Below, piece by piece: positions 55,561-64,000 of a DNA stretch of 64,000 nucleotides (the first letter of the stretch is position 1; every line of letters starts with the position of its first letter). The notes beneath the pieces were generated by a model. That model saw only the letters and a program-made list of their open reading frames with translations, was not told the DNA's origin and did not search any database. Location of the stretch: assembly GCA_028673005.1 (NCBI GenBank), contig CM054115.1, positions 58,615,407 to 58,679,406 of the forward strand. The letters run 5' to 3'. This stretch comes from Tanypteryx hageni (lineage: Eukaryota; Arthropoda; Insecta; Odonata; Petaluridae). The position numbers and the translations under genes are program-made.

Positions 55561-55735
55561 ATAGCAGATCCCAGGTTCCAGGCTCCTCCGGCTCTCTGCT
55601 GTCGTGCCAGTTAAGGAATGCGGCGGTGGCATCGAGCAAATCCTCTGGTAAAGGGAATTGAGAATTGCCAGCTGCCGCAGGAGGCCTGGAGATGTGAAGG
55701 ACCAGCGGGATCCTAGTATTGGTGGATTGGTCGAG
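54840..55735. repeat. inverted repeat of about 175 bp flanking an RT fragment
   Basis: 54840-55013 (GATACTAGGACCCTGCCGGT...) reappears in reverse complement at about 55565-55735 with roughly 90 percent identity by eye. One arm is original coding sequence of the retroelement. The other is an inverted copy at its right junction with the mariner. Confidence 0.85.
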
Positions 55736-56222
55736 GAGGTCCAGCACACTGGCCAGCTAGATCTCCAGACTTATATCCATGTGATTTCTGCATTTGGGGG
55801 ACACTAAAGACCATGGTTTATGCTGAATACGTCAACACAAGACAGGAGCTTTGGCAGACGATTCAAAATGCTTGTCAAACTGTTGCAGCACAACATGTCC
55901 TCTTTGAACGTATTAGGAAGTCCTTAAGACGAAGGACTAAAGCATGCATACATTCGAAAGGAGGTCTTTTTGAACATTTATTATGATTTTTAAGTACTTC
56001 ATAGGATTGTTGAGAACATTAATAAAGTTACGCACTACAATGCTACTCCTGTTATTCCTTCTATGACCCCAACTCCCACTCAGCGGCATGGACCAAATGG
56101 AGCTGTATCTTGTAAACAGTGCGTTTATCAATATATAATCATGTGAACTTTTCTCTTTATTTTGAACCGCTTAACAAGCTCCCAAAGTTTTTGGAAGTAT
56201 TTACATATCACCCTGTATATAT
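55718..56222 (+). pseudogene. mariner-like transposase C-terminus and 3' end
   Basis: It continues the frame cut at 52.7 kb: GGPAHWPARSPDLYPCDF (third catalytic region), VNTRQELWQTIQNACQTVA, RIRKSLRRRTKACI and GGLFEHLL, then a stop near 55985. The 3' UTR ends with TATTTACATATCACCCTGTA at about 56199-56218. It matches the inverted copy at 50.9-51.3 kb. Confidence 0.9.
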
Positions 56223-56517
56223 TGAAACACTTATAAGTGACTTGAAGTAAAAAAATTGACTATCCTATGTGCTGGGAATAGTTTTGAAACGACAAAAAAA
56301 TAATAATTCCCAACTTTACAGCTTATGCCTGTCTGCATAGGATCTTCGGATCGCTACATTTCATCAATTTCTTGCTTGGCAATCTCACCATTTGAGAGGG
56401 AGGAGTTTTCTTCGACTTATCTTTTCAAGGACATCCATTGGGGCAGTTTGATACTAGCTTGGCTAGTTCCGTCCCAACCAAGAAAACATCCGCGTACAGA
56501 AATGAGAAAATTGATCT

Positions 56518-56588
56518 GCTATGATAGTTCAGTGGTAGAATATCTGCCCAGCAAGTAGAAGACCCGGGTTCGATTCCCGGTCATAGCA
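56518..56588 (+). tRNA. tRNA-like gene, Gly-like body, anticodon loop CCAGCAA (AGC)
   Basis: A complete cloverleaf. The acceptor GCTATGA pairs all seven bases with TCATAGC, discriminator A. The D arm is GTTC/GAAT, the anticodon stem TCTGC/GTAGA, and the T arm CCGGG TTCGATT CCCGG. Box A (TAGTTCAGTGG) and box B (GGTTCGATTCC) are intact, and nine Ts follow at 56592-56600, a good Pol III terminator. The body resembles tRNA-Gly(GCC), but the anticodon reads AGC (Ala) and the base at position 33 is C instead of the universal U. It also lacks the G3:U70 pair that AlaRS needs. It is probably a pseudo-tRNA or SINE-like unit. Confidence 0.7.
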
Positions 56589-56824
56589 GACTTTTTTTTT
56601 CGTTTCAAAATTATTCCCAACTTTACAGCTTATGCCTGTCTGCATAGGATCTTCGGATTGCTTTATTCCATCCATTTCTTGCTTGGCAATCTCACCATTT
56701 GAGAGGAAGGAGTTTTCTTCGATGTATCTCTTTGAGGACATCCGTTGGGGCAGTTAGATACTAGCTTGGCTAGTTCCGTCCCAACCAAGAAAACATCTGC
56801 GTTCAGAAACGAGAAAATTGATCT

Positions 56825-56895
56825 GCTACGATAGTTCAGTGGTAGAATATCCGCCTGGCAAGTGGAAGACCCGGGTTCGATTCCCGGTCATAGCA
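56825..56895 (+). tRNA. tRNA-like gene, Gly-like body, anticodon loop CTGGCAA (GGC)
   Basis: Same fold as the copy at 56518. The acceptor GCTACGA/TCATAGC has one C-A mismatch, and the anticodon stem TCCGC/GTGGA is paired with one G-U. U33 is present and the anticodon is GGC, formally Ala, a form animals normally do not encode. It differs from Gly GCC by one base. Boxes A and B are intact and six Ts follow. A functional Gly or Ala tRNA is doubtful; a transcribed tRNA-like RNA is possible. Confidence 0.7.
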
Positions 56896-56985
56896 GACTT
56901 TTTTCTCGTTTCAAAATTGTTCTCAACTTTACAGCTTATGCCTGTCTGCATAGGATCTTCGGATCGCTTCATTCCATCAACTATA

Positions 56986-57313
56986 CTATGTGCTGCTTAT
57001 CAATAAAACCCATCATTTTCTGAGGTGCAATTACAATAGTACAGGTAGTAAACATGGTGATAAATTAAATTAAAAGCTCTTTTGATGTTTAACCTGAAGA
57101 TTAAAGTTTTTAGCCAAGTTTCCCAAAAAAGAAGCGATAAATTTATTGCAACTAATTACTTGAATGTTGTTTCACGAATCATACCCCAACATCTACACCC
57201 TACCCTGCAATTCAACAGATTGGTGGGTGGCAGGGGTGCATTCCACCAAATGACAGCCACTGCAAATTCAAGTCTATAACTTTCAATTAGTAAGTAAAAT
57301 AAAGTATTTTTCA
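56986..57313. other. short spacer, unrecognised
   Basis: The frame 57082-57279 has no signature. Nothing else is seen. Confidence 0.4.
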
Positions 57314-58482
57314 GGATATATGAGATGCACTCTGTTTAAGAAAAATGAGTCCCAAAATCAGCCTGCATCTTATAGACTCCAAGTAAGATTATTAATATCT
57401 TCAGTATTACAGTCACAAATCCAATGATTCCCAAAATGGAATAATTGACAGTCATTCGATGTGAAAACATTAATAATAAAGAATAGCAAAACAATTTTTA
57501 ATGTATACAGTAAAACTTTATGCAACATGAATACGAATGATGAATTTTCATCATTGCACTTTATTACATGTTCGCTCATAGTGATTACAATTTTGGTGTG
57601 TTTGTGATGCTAGTCATACATTTTAGTTCCTAACGAGTCCGATGAATAGCACAATTAATCTCATGAAATTCCTGTAGATGCCATAAACATTTTATAAATA
57701 TCTAAAATAAATAATGTTGTGTGTATTGAGATCCCAATGACAACAAGAATGAAAAGGTATGCCTAAACTATTAGCTATATACTTCAAGTGATTCAATACA
57801 AAAATACACATAGAAACCGAGCAGCAGCACATCATTTTGGTCCATCATCCACAGGAAAAACAGGAGGAAAGACTGAAGGCGATAGGAAAAAAGAAACATA
57901 ACCTTCATAGTCTGGTCCTAAATGCCTGAAACTAGAGGAAGTGAAAAAATAGATAGTAGAACAGAGGAAGTTTTCTATGGGTGTATCAATCAAAATCGTT
58001 ATGTATGAGGCAAAAAGAGTTGCAGAAGAAAAAGGACTACTTGAGTGTATGTATCGATATTACATATGCATTCCATTTATTATTTATTCCATTAAATTAA
58101 CATCTCATCACTCACTTAAGTTTAAATAAATACTATCGGCAAAGGGTAATCTATACATGCGATGTGTGTGGCACACTCCGACAGCATAATTAATAAGACT
58201 GCCGAGTTCACGCAGGACACACTTAGCTATACCAGTCTCTAAGTAATTACTTATGTTTTAGATCATCCCTATTTACTTTAACGAATTAAGTTTATCTAAA
58301 ATGTTATATTTAACTGTTATCACGCCATAATATTTTCTGTAAATGTTGCCAGATACAGACTTAATCGCAGTTAGAAATGATACACGACGTGGCTTTTCCT
58401 AAATGTCTTCTTGAACCAAATACTTTTTTCCTGAAAAATCTTCTAAAAACCAGGGTGCACCTTAGAGCCCGGATAAAAATGA
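57314..58482 (+). mobile_element. Tigger/pogo element, copy B, uninterrupted
   Basis: The ends share a TGAGATGCACTCTG/AAGGTGCACCCTGG-type inverted repeat. At about 57780-58060 broken frames carry NRAAAHHFGP (psq helix-turn-helix) and VSIKIVMYEAKRVAEEKG (CENP-B second domain). It matches the split copy at 40.6-42.15 kb on both sides of the latter's insertion point. The catalytic domain is missing. Confidence 0.75.
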
Positions 58483-58790
58483 ACTACAATACATTTCAAA
58501 TGAAAAACAACTTAAATTAGGGTGTTTCTGTATTTTAACCTTGTTTTATATCTTATTAATAGATATTTTAGAGGAATTAGCTACTAACATCTTATTGGTG
58601 GAATGAAGGAATTCGCCCCTTTGATTTTAATCATTTTTTACGTTTGCTCCATTTATGTGATACTTCTATGCACTATTAATAATTCAGAATATTTTTTCAT
58701 TTTGATCCGAAAGTGAATTTTACTACTATAGTTCATTTACAAAATGAACAAATTTAATATTTAAAAAACAACCATAACCTTTGAAAAAAT

Positions 58791-59595
58791 AACAAGTCCA
58801 AACCAGGACTAATTCAGGCTGGTTTCCCAAAGTTGATGCCCCAATTTGATTACTGAATGAATGAAAGGAAATGTTTCAGTATGTGTTAGTCATTCCAAGG
58901 AATTCTTATACAATAAATACCATTTGTAATTCATAGTTTATGAAAGACAGAGAAAGATTGGAAAACAAATTAATAGAGCATTGTCAGGTTTAAAATACTA
59001 AAAGCAATGACAAAATCTTTTTGACATATTTTGCATGTATTTTTTTTAAATAAATGAATTTAATAAATGTTACTATTTATATGCTAATATGTATGGATCA
59101 ACTGTCCATTGCTGAAGGGTAGTTGAGTGGAAAAGAAAATAACCTATTTGTTTAAGCAGAGTTCGGTAATAATCATCTCCATGGCAACAATCCGATAAAA
59201 TGCAATTTAAAATGCAAAAACGCTATGTTTCAGTAGAAATTCATGAAAATATGATCCATTATCAAAATTCTGTGGTAAGAATTAGAATCTACGTTCTTAT
59301 CACCTTAGAACAGTACAAACCTCACTCCGATATCACAATTTTAAGATATTTTAAAGTATTAAAGAAATCACCTCTGCACGATGTATTTGAGACTTTCTAC
59401 GTAGAACAAATAAGGAAAAATGTTCCTGGAATCAAACCGGGAATTCAATCTTCACCAAATAAAATATAGCCCGGAGATGGGCCCTCATACCAAGTTTCAC
59501 GAAAATCTGTCCATTGATGCAAAAGTTGTTAGTGGGACACACACATACAGAGAGGACCATTTCATAAGGCTATGTTTCCTCTGGAAACCAGTCTA
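58791..59595 (+). mobile_element. repeat family X, copy 4, complete
   Basis: Starts AACAAGTCCAAACCAGGACT. It contains CATGGCAACAATCCGATAAA (about 59180), AGTTTCACGAAAATCTGTCC and the complement of a tRNA-like T-arm (GGAATCAAACCGGGAATTCA, about 59430), and ends CTCTGGAAACCAGTCT. It is co-linear with copy 3. No coding capacity; the 89-codon frame across it is chance. Confidence 0.85.
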
Positions 59596-60029
59596 TCAAT
59601 GCGAGGATGGGGAAAGTATGGAGAGAAAGTAGTGTAAAGATAGTGGCAATAATAAGAGAAAAAATAAATACAAATCTATGGGGGAAACTAATAAGTATCT
59701 CGAAGAAGATAGAAAAATAGAAGAGTAGAAGGAGACGTAAAAAGGAAGAATAGTACTTATATAATATCGGCATATGATGAAGCGCAAGATGGATCGAAAA
59801 TAACCTACCATATTTTAGGAATTTGTGTTCATTAAATATTATTATCAAATTAATTTTTTATTGTAATAATAAATATATATTAACATTTTAATTCATGTCT
59901 TGCGGTAAAAATAGTTGAGGACACAAATTTTAAGAATAGACCCAATTACTGAATAATTAACGTATTTTTTAATTGATTTGTGATTTGATTCACCTCAATT
60001 GCAATTTAAATGTCCGCCTCCAGTTTCGA
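59596..60029. other. AT-rich spacer
   Basis: No gene. The minus-strand frames 59570-59848 are hydrophobic low-complexity shadows of A/G-rich sequence. Confidence 0.45.
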
Positions 60030-60990
60030 AAAATTAAATACCCAGATGAGTGGTTCAAGGATATAGGTGTAGGCTGGAAAGACAGGAGACTGATCAGAAA
60101 TCTATATGTGAATCAAGTTGTAAAGATCAGGTTGGAGAATGCGGACACCTGAGGAGTAAATATCGGTAGAGGAGTAAGACAGGGCTGCTGCCTATCACTG
60201 ACCCTATCCAATATATATGGAAAAGTCTAATGCAAGAAGCATTAGAAGGCACAGGAGATTTCAAAATTGAAGGAAGAATTATAAGAACAGTAAAATACGC
60301 AGATGATCAAGTACTTCTAGCAAGAAAGGAAGAGGAACACCAGAAAATGATAAATAGACTAGTAGTAACGCATAAAATACGGTATGGAAATACAGAAAAA
60401 TCCAAGGTCATTTGAATATCAGGCAAAGAAGAGAATCTGAACATAAGTATTGAAGAAAAGCCTTTAGAACACGTTTCAGAATATAAATACCTTGGAAGCA
60501 TCATAACAAGAGAAGCAAAATGTATGGATGAGATCAGGACTAGAATAGGAAAAGCAAAAGCGGTTTTCAGAAGAAAGAAATGCCTACTTACGGGGAATAT
60601 AAGGAAATATATCCGCAGGAAGTTCATAAAATGCTATGCATGGAGTATAGCTTTGTACGAGGCAGAAATATGGACGCTAAGGAAAAATGACATAAAATAC
60701 TTGGAAAGCTTTGAAATGTGGACTTGGAGGAGAATGCTGAAGATAAAATGGACAGATAGGATGAAAAACGATGAAGTGCTATGAAGAGTAGGAGAGAGAG
60801 TATGATTAAAGACATGATAGAAGGAAAACTAGACGGAAAAAGGGAAAGAGATAGGAAAAGGTTTCAGCTGATAGACGATTTGAAAGGGAAAGAGAGTTAT
60901 CATGATATGAAGAGGACAGCAGAAAATAGGAGTATATTGAGAACCGGGTTTAACCATGAATAATCACGGACCTGTCTACGTACAGACTGC
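60030..60990 (+). mobile_element. LINE (endonuclease-RT type), central and 3' part, many breaks
   Basis: Plus-strand text: KDRRLIRNLYVNQVVKIRL, GRGVRQGCCLSLTLSNIYG, TVKYADDQVLLARKEEEHQ (the YADD catalytic box), EYKYLGSII-like text, IALYEAEIWTLRKND and FEMWTWRRMLKIKWTDRM. It ends with a CTATGATGATGATTATAAA tail. It is the same family as the 17.3-17.9 kb copy. Stops in every frame show it is dead. Confidence 0.92.
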
Positions 60991-61128
60991 CTATGATGAT
61001 GATTATAAAAATAAAAAAATCTCCGATTTCGATAATCTCGGCAAATAAGACTCGGCTAGAAAGTGTTAAGAAAAACATAAAAATCACTTTGAAAATCATA
61101 CTGTATGTGCATAGCTACTTAAATTAAC

Positions 61129-61251
61129 AATGATTAATTTGGCATTATTAAAATTAAAACAAAGCAAAAATTAAAACAAATTATTAAAGCCGTTTTGTTT
61201 TAATTTTTGCTTTGTTATTATTTTTAACAATGCCACACTAATTAAATTACA
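61129..61251. repeat. AT-rich foldback
   Basis: AAAACAAAGCAAAAATTAAA is followed about 25 bp later by its complement TTTTAATTTTTGCTTTGTTA. The outer flanks (GGCATTATTAAAA / TTTTTAACAATGCC) are also complementary. It is probably a small MITE. Confidence 0.8.
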
Positions 61252-61449
61252 TTCAATTTAACATGACTTAGTAATGTTTCCATTTTAGATATGAATGCAG
61301 AGCTTCAATTCTGAAGTCAAGAATACTAGTCCCAAGTTACCAACTGTGTATCTTAATTGAGGAAATTTAGTGTCATTATAACTTTTCTTCCAATTTACCT
61401 ATAGTTTAATAGTTCATAATGTCATTCATATGTTATTGACTATCTCCCT

Positions 61450-62420
61450 TACAATACAAGGCTATATTGGTCCATTGGTTGGTCTGTTGGTCCATGCCAC
61501 ACTCTTAAAACGTAAATAACTCAATTAAATATGAAGATATAAACTTGAAATTTGGCAAAAATAATCAGATATAAAAATGCTTTGACGAAGGAAAATTTAC
61601 CAAAAATGTCCAGGGTTCAACTCCAGGGGATGATTTGCATTCCCCATAAGATAACACGTAAAAATCGACTTTTTGATGTGTAGGCTTTTCTTCTTTTTGA
61701 GATTAAAATTAGAAATAACCTACGATCTTTGGATCTAAACCATTTTAAAAAAAAATTATAAAGTTTCTTATGCTGTTCATCTTTTCCCACCTACAGCTCA
61801 AAATCGCTCATGTTAAACATTTTATTCACATATGTTATGTTGCCATTTTAATGGAATGTTGCCTTGCCTACCAATTACATTGCTAAACCTCAAAATCCTA
61901 TTATTATTTCAATCCTTAAGGGTTTAAGCATACTTTGAAGGCTTTTAATACAAGAAGGAGAGAAAAATGAGAGGGAAATGATTTTCTGCAAACAACATTC
62001 GTTATTTATGAGAAGGAATACCTAAAGAGCTGAAATACTATTAAAAAAGATTAAAAATCATAATAATGAGCTAAATTCAATATTAATGCATAGAAATGGC
62101 ATGATAATCTGAAGAACATGCTGGACATTTTAATAAACAAATTGAGCATGTAAATATTTGTCGAGTGATAGATTGGGCAATAGGTTACGGAAGTTAGGTA
62201 GATGAATGGAGATCTAGAGGATGGTTTGGGAAATGGGGAGAGAAAGGGAGGTTTAAAAGATTCAAAGAAACACAAAAATAATAATAAAAGCTGTTGTCCA
62301 TTCATTGGTCTGAGTATAAAATTATTAAAATGTGAATAACTCAATCAAGAATGTAGATAGAAAATTAAAATTTGACAGAAATTTATATGTATGAGGCATT
62401 CAGAATTTGTTTATTTAGGG
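61450..62420. other. AT-rich region with two related blocks
   Basis: GGTCCATTGGTTGGTCTG with AATAACTCAATTAAATATGA (61469-61540) resembles GTCCATTCATTGGTCTG with AATAACTCAATCAAGAATG (62293-62354), so these are probably two diverged copies of one repeat. A CCAGGGTTCAACTCC string (61611-61625) is B-box-like. No gene. Confidence 0.45.
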
Positions 62421-64000
62421 TTGACATGGTTATTAAAAAAATAAATATCCATTTGTGGCGCTATTTGAGGGAGAATATATTGAACTTCCTTAGAATAAAA
62501 CTAATAAATTTTAATTTAATGAAACAATATTTTATGTGGACTGAAAATTAAAAAATATATAATTCACATTATAGTATATTCCAGAGAGTTGAATTCTATT
62601 CTTGGGCTCATATTCATGCTTAATAAATTAACCATTTTAGTGCTTTAATACAGATCAGACTTTTATATACTGGTAAAACACATATACTGAATCTATTAAA
62701 TATTTAAGAGGGAGGAAGGAAAAGAGAATGGAAATGAGCAGAATTGGAGAAAGAGGGAGAGAACGATGTAGCATTTGCATAGAATGAAAGGGAGCTGCGG
62801 TACAAAAATAACAGTAATAAATTATAATTCATTATAAAACATTTTATATGATCGAATCATGCACCATTGCCAAATGGTGGGATTTCATAAAACTAAATAT
62901 AACGTTATTTTCTATAGATTTCTTTAAATGATAATACAGCAAATATTTCAAACCGAATTTCTAATATGATTGAAAAAATAACAATTTATGACTTTTATTT
63001 AAATTTCTATAAATTACACCAATTTTCTGAAAAAATTTCAAAACTACTATAGTTAAAAGAAAAGTGCGATCATAAAATATAGTTAAAACTCATTACAGTT
63101 CATAAAAGTATTTAGTTTATAGTAAGTTACTACACATTTTCCTTTGATGGTAAATTGACTGTTCATTCATGTTTTATCCTGTTTTTATGCATTAAAAAGA
63201 GTTAATAAAATAATTCAATTATTAAGTTAGATCCTATAAGTTTTAAATAACTTATAATTTTCTCCAACATTTCAAGTAAATTTATATTGATTCTTCATAC
63301 ATTGTATCTTATTATTTCGCTTTTCCTCTTATTCTCAGGAAATACTTGGATAATAATTTGGCTTCTCTGATAATAATTATTCAAACAATATAATTAAAAC
63401 AAAGATAACTTTCAAAAACACTGATTTGATTTTACTGATTTTTCATATCGAAAACAAATATATAGGGAACACTTTTATGATGCTTTAATAAGAGAGAGAC
63501 AAAATTAAATGTTCCATAAATTAAAAATAGTTTTGGTCATATAAGAATTGTATAGCATAATGTATTTCTTTGTCATACAATTTCTATTCCCCCAAAACTA
63601 TTTTTACTCTCTGGAACACTCAATTATGTGAATTGAAAAATTTACAACTTTTTCGTTTTTATTGGGTCTGAAATTTTTTTTAGGATTTTAGTAGAACATG
63701 ACATTTATAAACAATACGTTTTACACTTTCTTACGTCAAGCACACTCTTTGCAGGAGAGAAGAGAAATCACCCTGACTGCCAGCCAGTCAAGCGTGCATC
63801 CATTCTTTCATATATCTTTCAGTATTGTGAAAACTATTAACGTTATTGATATGCAACCTTTTTCAAGGAAACATTTCAGCTTTAAAAAACATTTCATTCG
63901 CTGGATCCACCTCTCTAAACCAAATAGGGAAAAAGTTTCTCGCAGGTCAAATTTTTCATGTCTTGACTAAAAATTTGAAATAAATTTTCCGTTTCGTATA
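62421..64000. other. AT-rich terminal stretch, no gene seen
   Basis: Apart from the foldback at 63508-63622 I see nothing supportable. The 90-codon plus-strand frame at 63698-63970 has no family signature and no splice context fitting PLEKHM2. Confidence 0.45.
63508..63622. repeat. foldback of about 115 bp
   Basis: GTTCCATAAATTAAAAATAG and TTTTGGTCATATAAGAATTG on the left are complementary to CAATTTCTATTCCCCCAAAA and CTATTTTTACTCTCTGGAAC on the right, with a loop of about 20 bp. It is a non-coding hairpin, probably a MITE. Confidence 0.75.

Larger units (their letters stand above)
52734..55717 (+). mobile_element. composite insertion: retroelement with nested LINE
   Basis: It interrupts the mariner transposase. 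The outer layer is 52734-about 53000 (Pro/Ser/Gln-rich, gag-like frame with a LTEKVETLTQQLQLF coiled coil) and 54431-55717. The inner layer is a Jockey-type LINE at about 53001-54430. The outer layer is GC-rich compared with the region, which suggests recent arrival. The boundaries between layers are approximate. Confidence 0.7.
56308..56985 (+). repeat. tandem repeat of about 305 bp carrying tRNA genes
   Basis: Each unit starts with CCCAACTTTACAGCTTATGC and contains TCTTGCTTGGCAATCTCACC, TAGTTCCGTCCCAACCAAGA, a 71-nt tRNA-like sequence and a T-run. Unit 1 is about 56308-56611 and unit 2 about 56612-56917. A third, partial unit stops after about 70 bp (TCTCAACTTTACAGCTTATG to near 56985). The units are about 93-95 percent identical by eye. 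Confidence 0.9.

Noticed and set aside
61611..61625. Possible SINE B box
   Set aside because: There is no A box upstream, no tail and no target duplication.
63698..63970. Possible first PLEKHM2 exon region or small gene
   Set aside because: The ORF is on the opposite strand to PLEKHM2, and no RUN-domain text is seen on the minus strand here.

Overview
This is a window of a repeat-rich, AT-rich animal nuclear genome, most likely an arthropod and probably an insect with a large genome. Three real genes are split by introns with GT/AG junctions. Pogo/Tigger, hAT and mariner DNA transposons, several LINE families and MITEs fill most of the rest. I see nothing prokaryotic: no operons, no CRISPR array, no bacterial promoters. 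The species call is inference from gene structure and repeat types.

Layout. (1) 1-3.5 kb: a LINE 3' end, a decayed hAT element and a degenerate tandem repeat with a period of about 295 bp. (2) 4.5-8.3 kb, minus strand: the first seven coding exons I can find of a CFAP69 homologue (cilia and flagella associated protein 69); the gene continues off the left edge or its later exons are not found. (3) 8.9-12.0 kb, plus strand: a complete five-exon mitochondrial ribosomal protein L47 gene, divergent from CFAP69 across about 0.55 kb. (4) 13.8-50.4 kb, minus strand: ten coding exons of a PLEKHM2/SKIP homologue (Arl8- and kinesin-linked lysosome transport adaptor), from the second half of the RUN domain to the stop codon. 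The first RUN exon or exons were not found and probably lie beyond the window or inside the repeat-rich 50.4-64 kb. (5) 50.9-64 kb: almost entirely mobile DNA, including a three-layer nested insertion, a tandem repeat carrying two cloverleaf tRNA genes, and two AT-rich foldbacks.

The three genes do different jobs (cilium/flagellum, mitochondrial translation, lysosome transport). The only shared regulation the sequence suggests is the short divergent promoter between CFAP69 and mRpL47. mRpL47 and PLEKHM2 converge.

The most interesting items are: the tRNA-bearing tandem repeat at 56.3-57.0 kb, whose two tRNA copies have a Gly-like body but Ala-type anticodons; the nested mariner/retroelement/LINE structure at 50.9-56.2 kb; a mobile family present in four copies that carries a tRNA-3'-half-like module, with one copy split by a LINE with a clean target duplication; a long-inverted-repeat element that ends about 25 bp from a PLEKHM2 splice donor; and candidate PP1-docking and W-acidic motifs in the large PLEKHM2 linker exon. 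None of these is a proven new system. All calls come from reading the sequence, without database searches.
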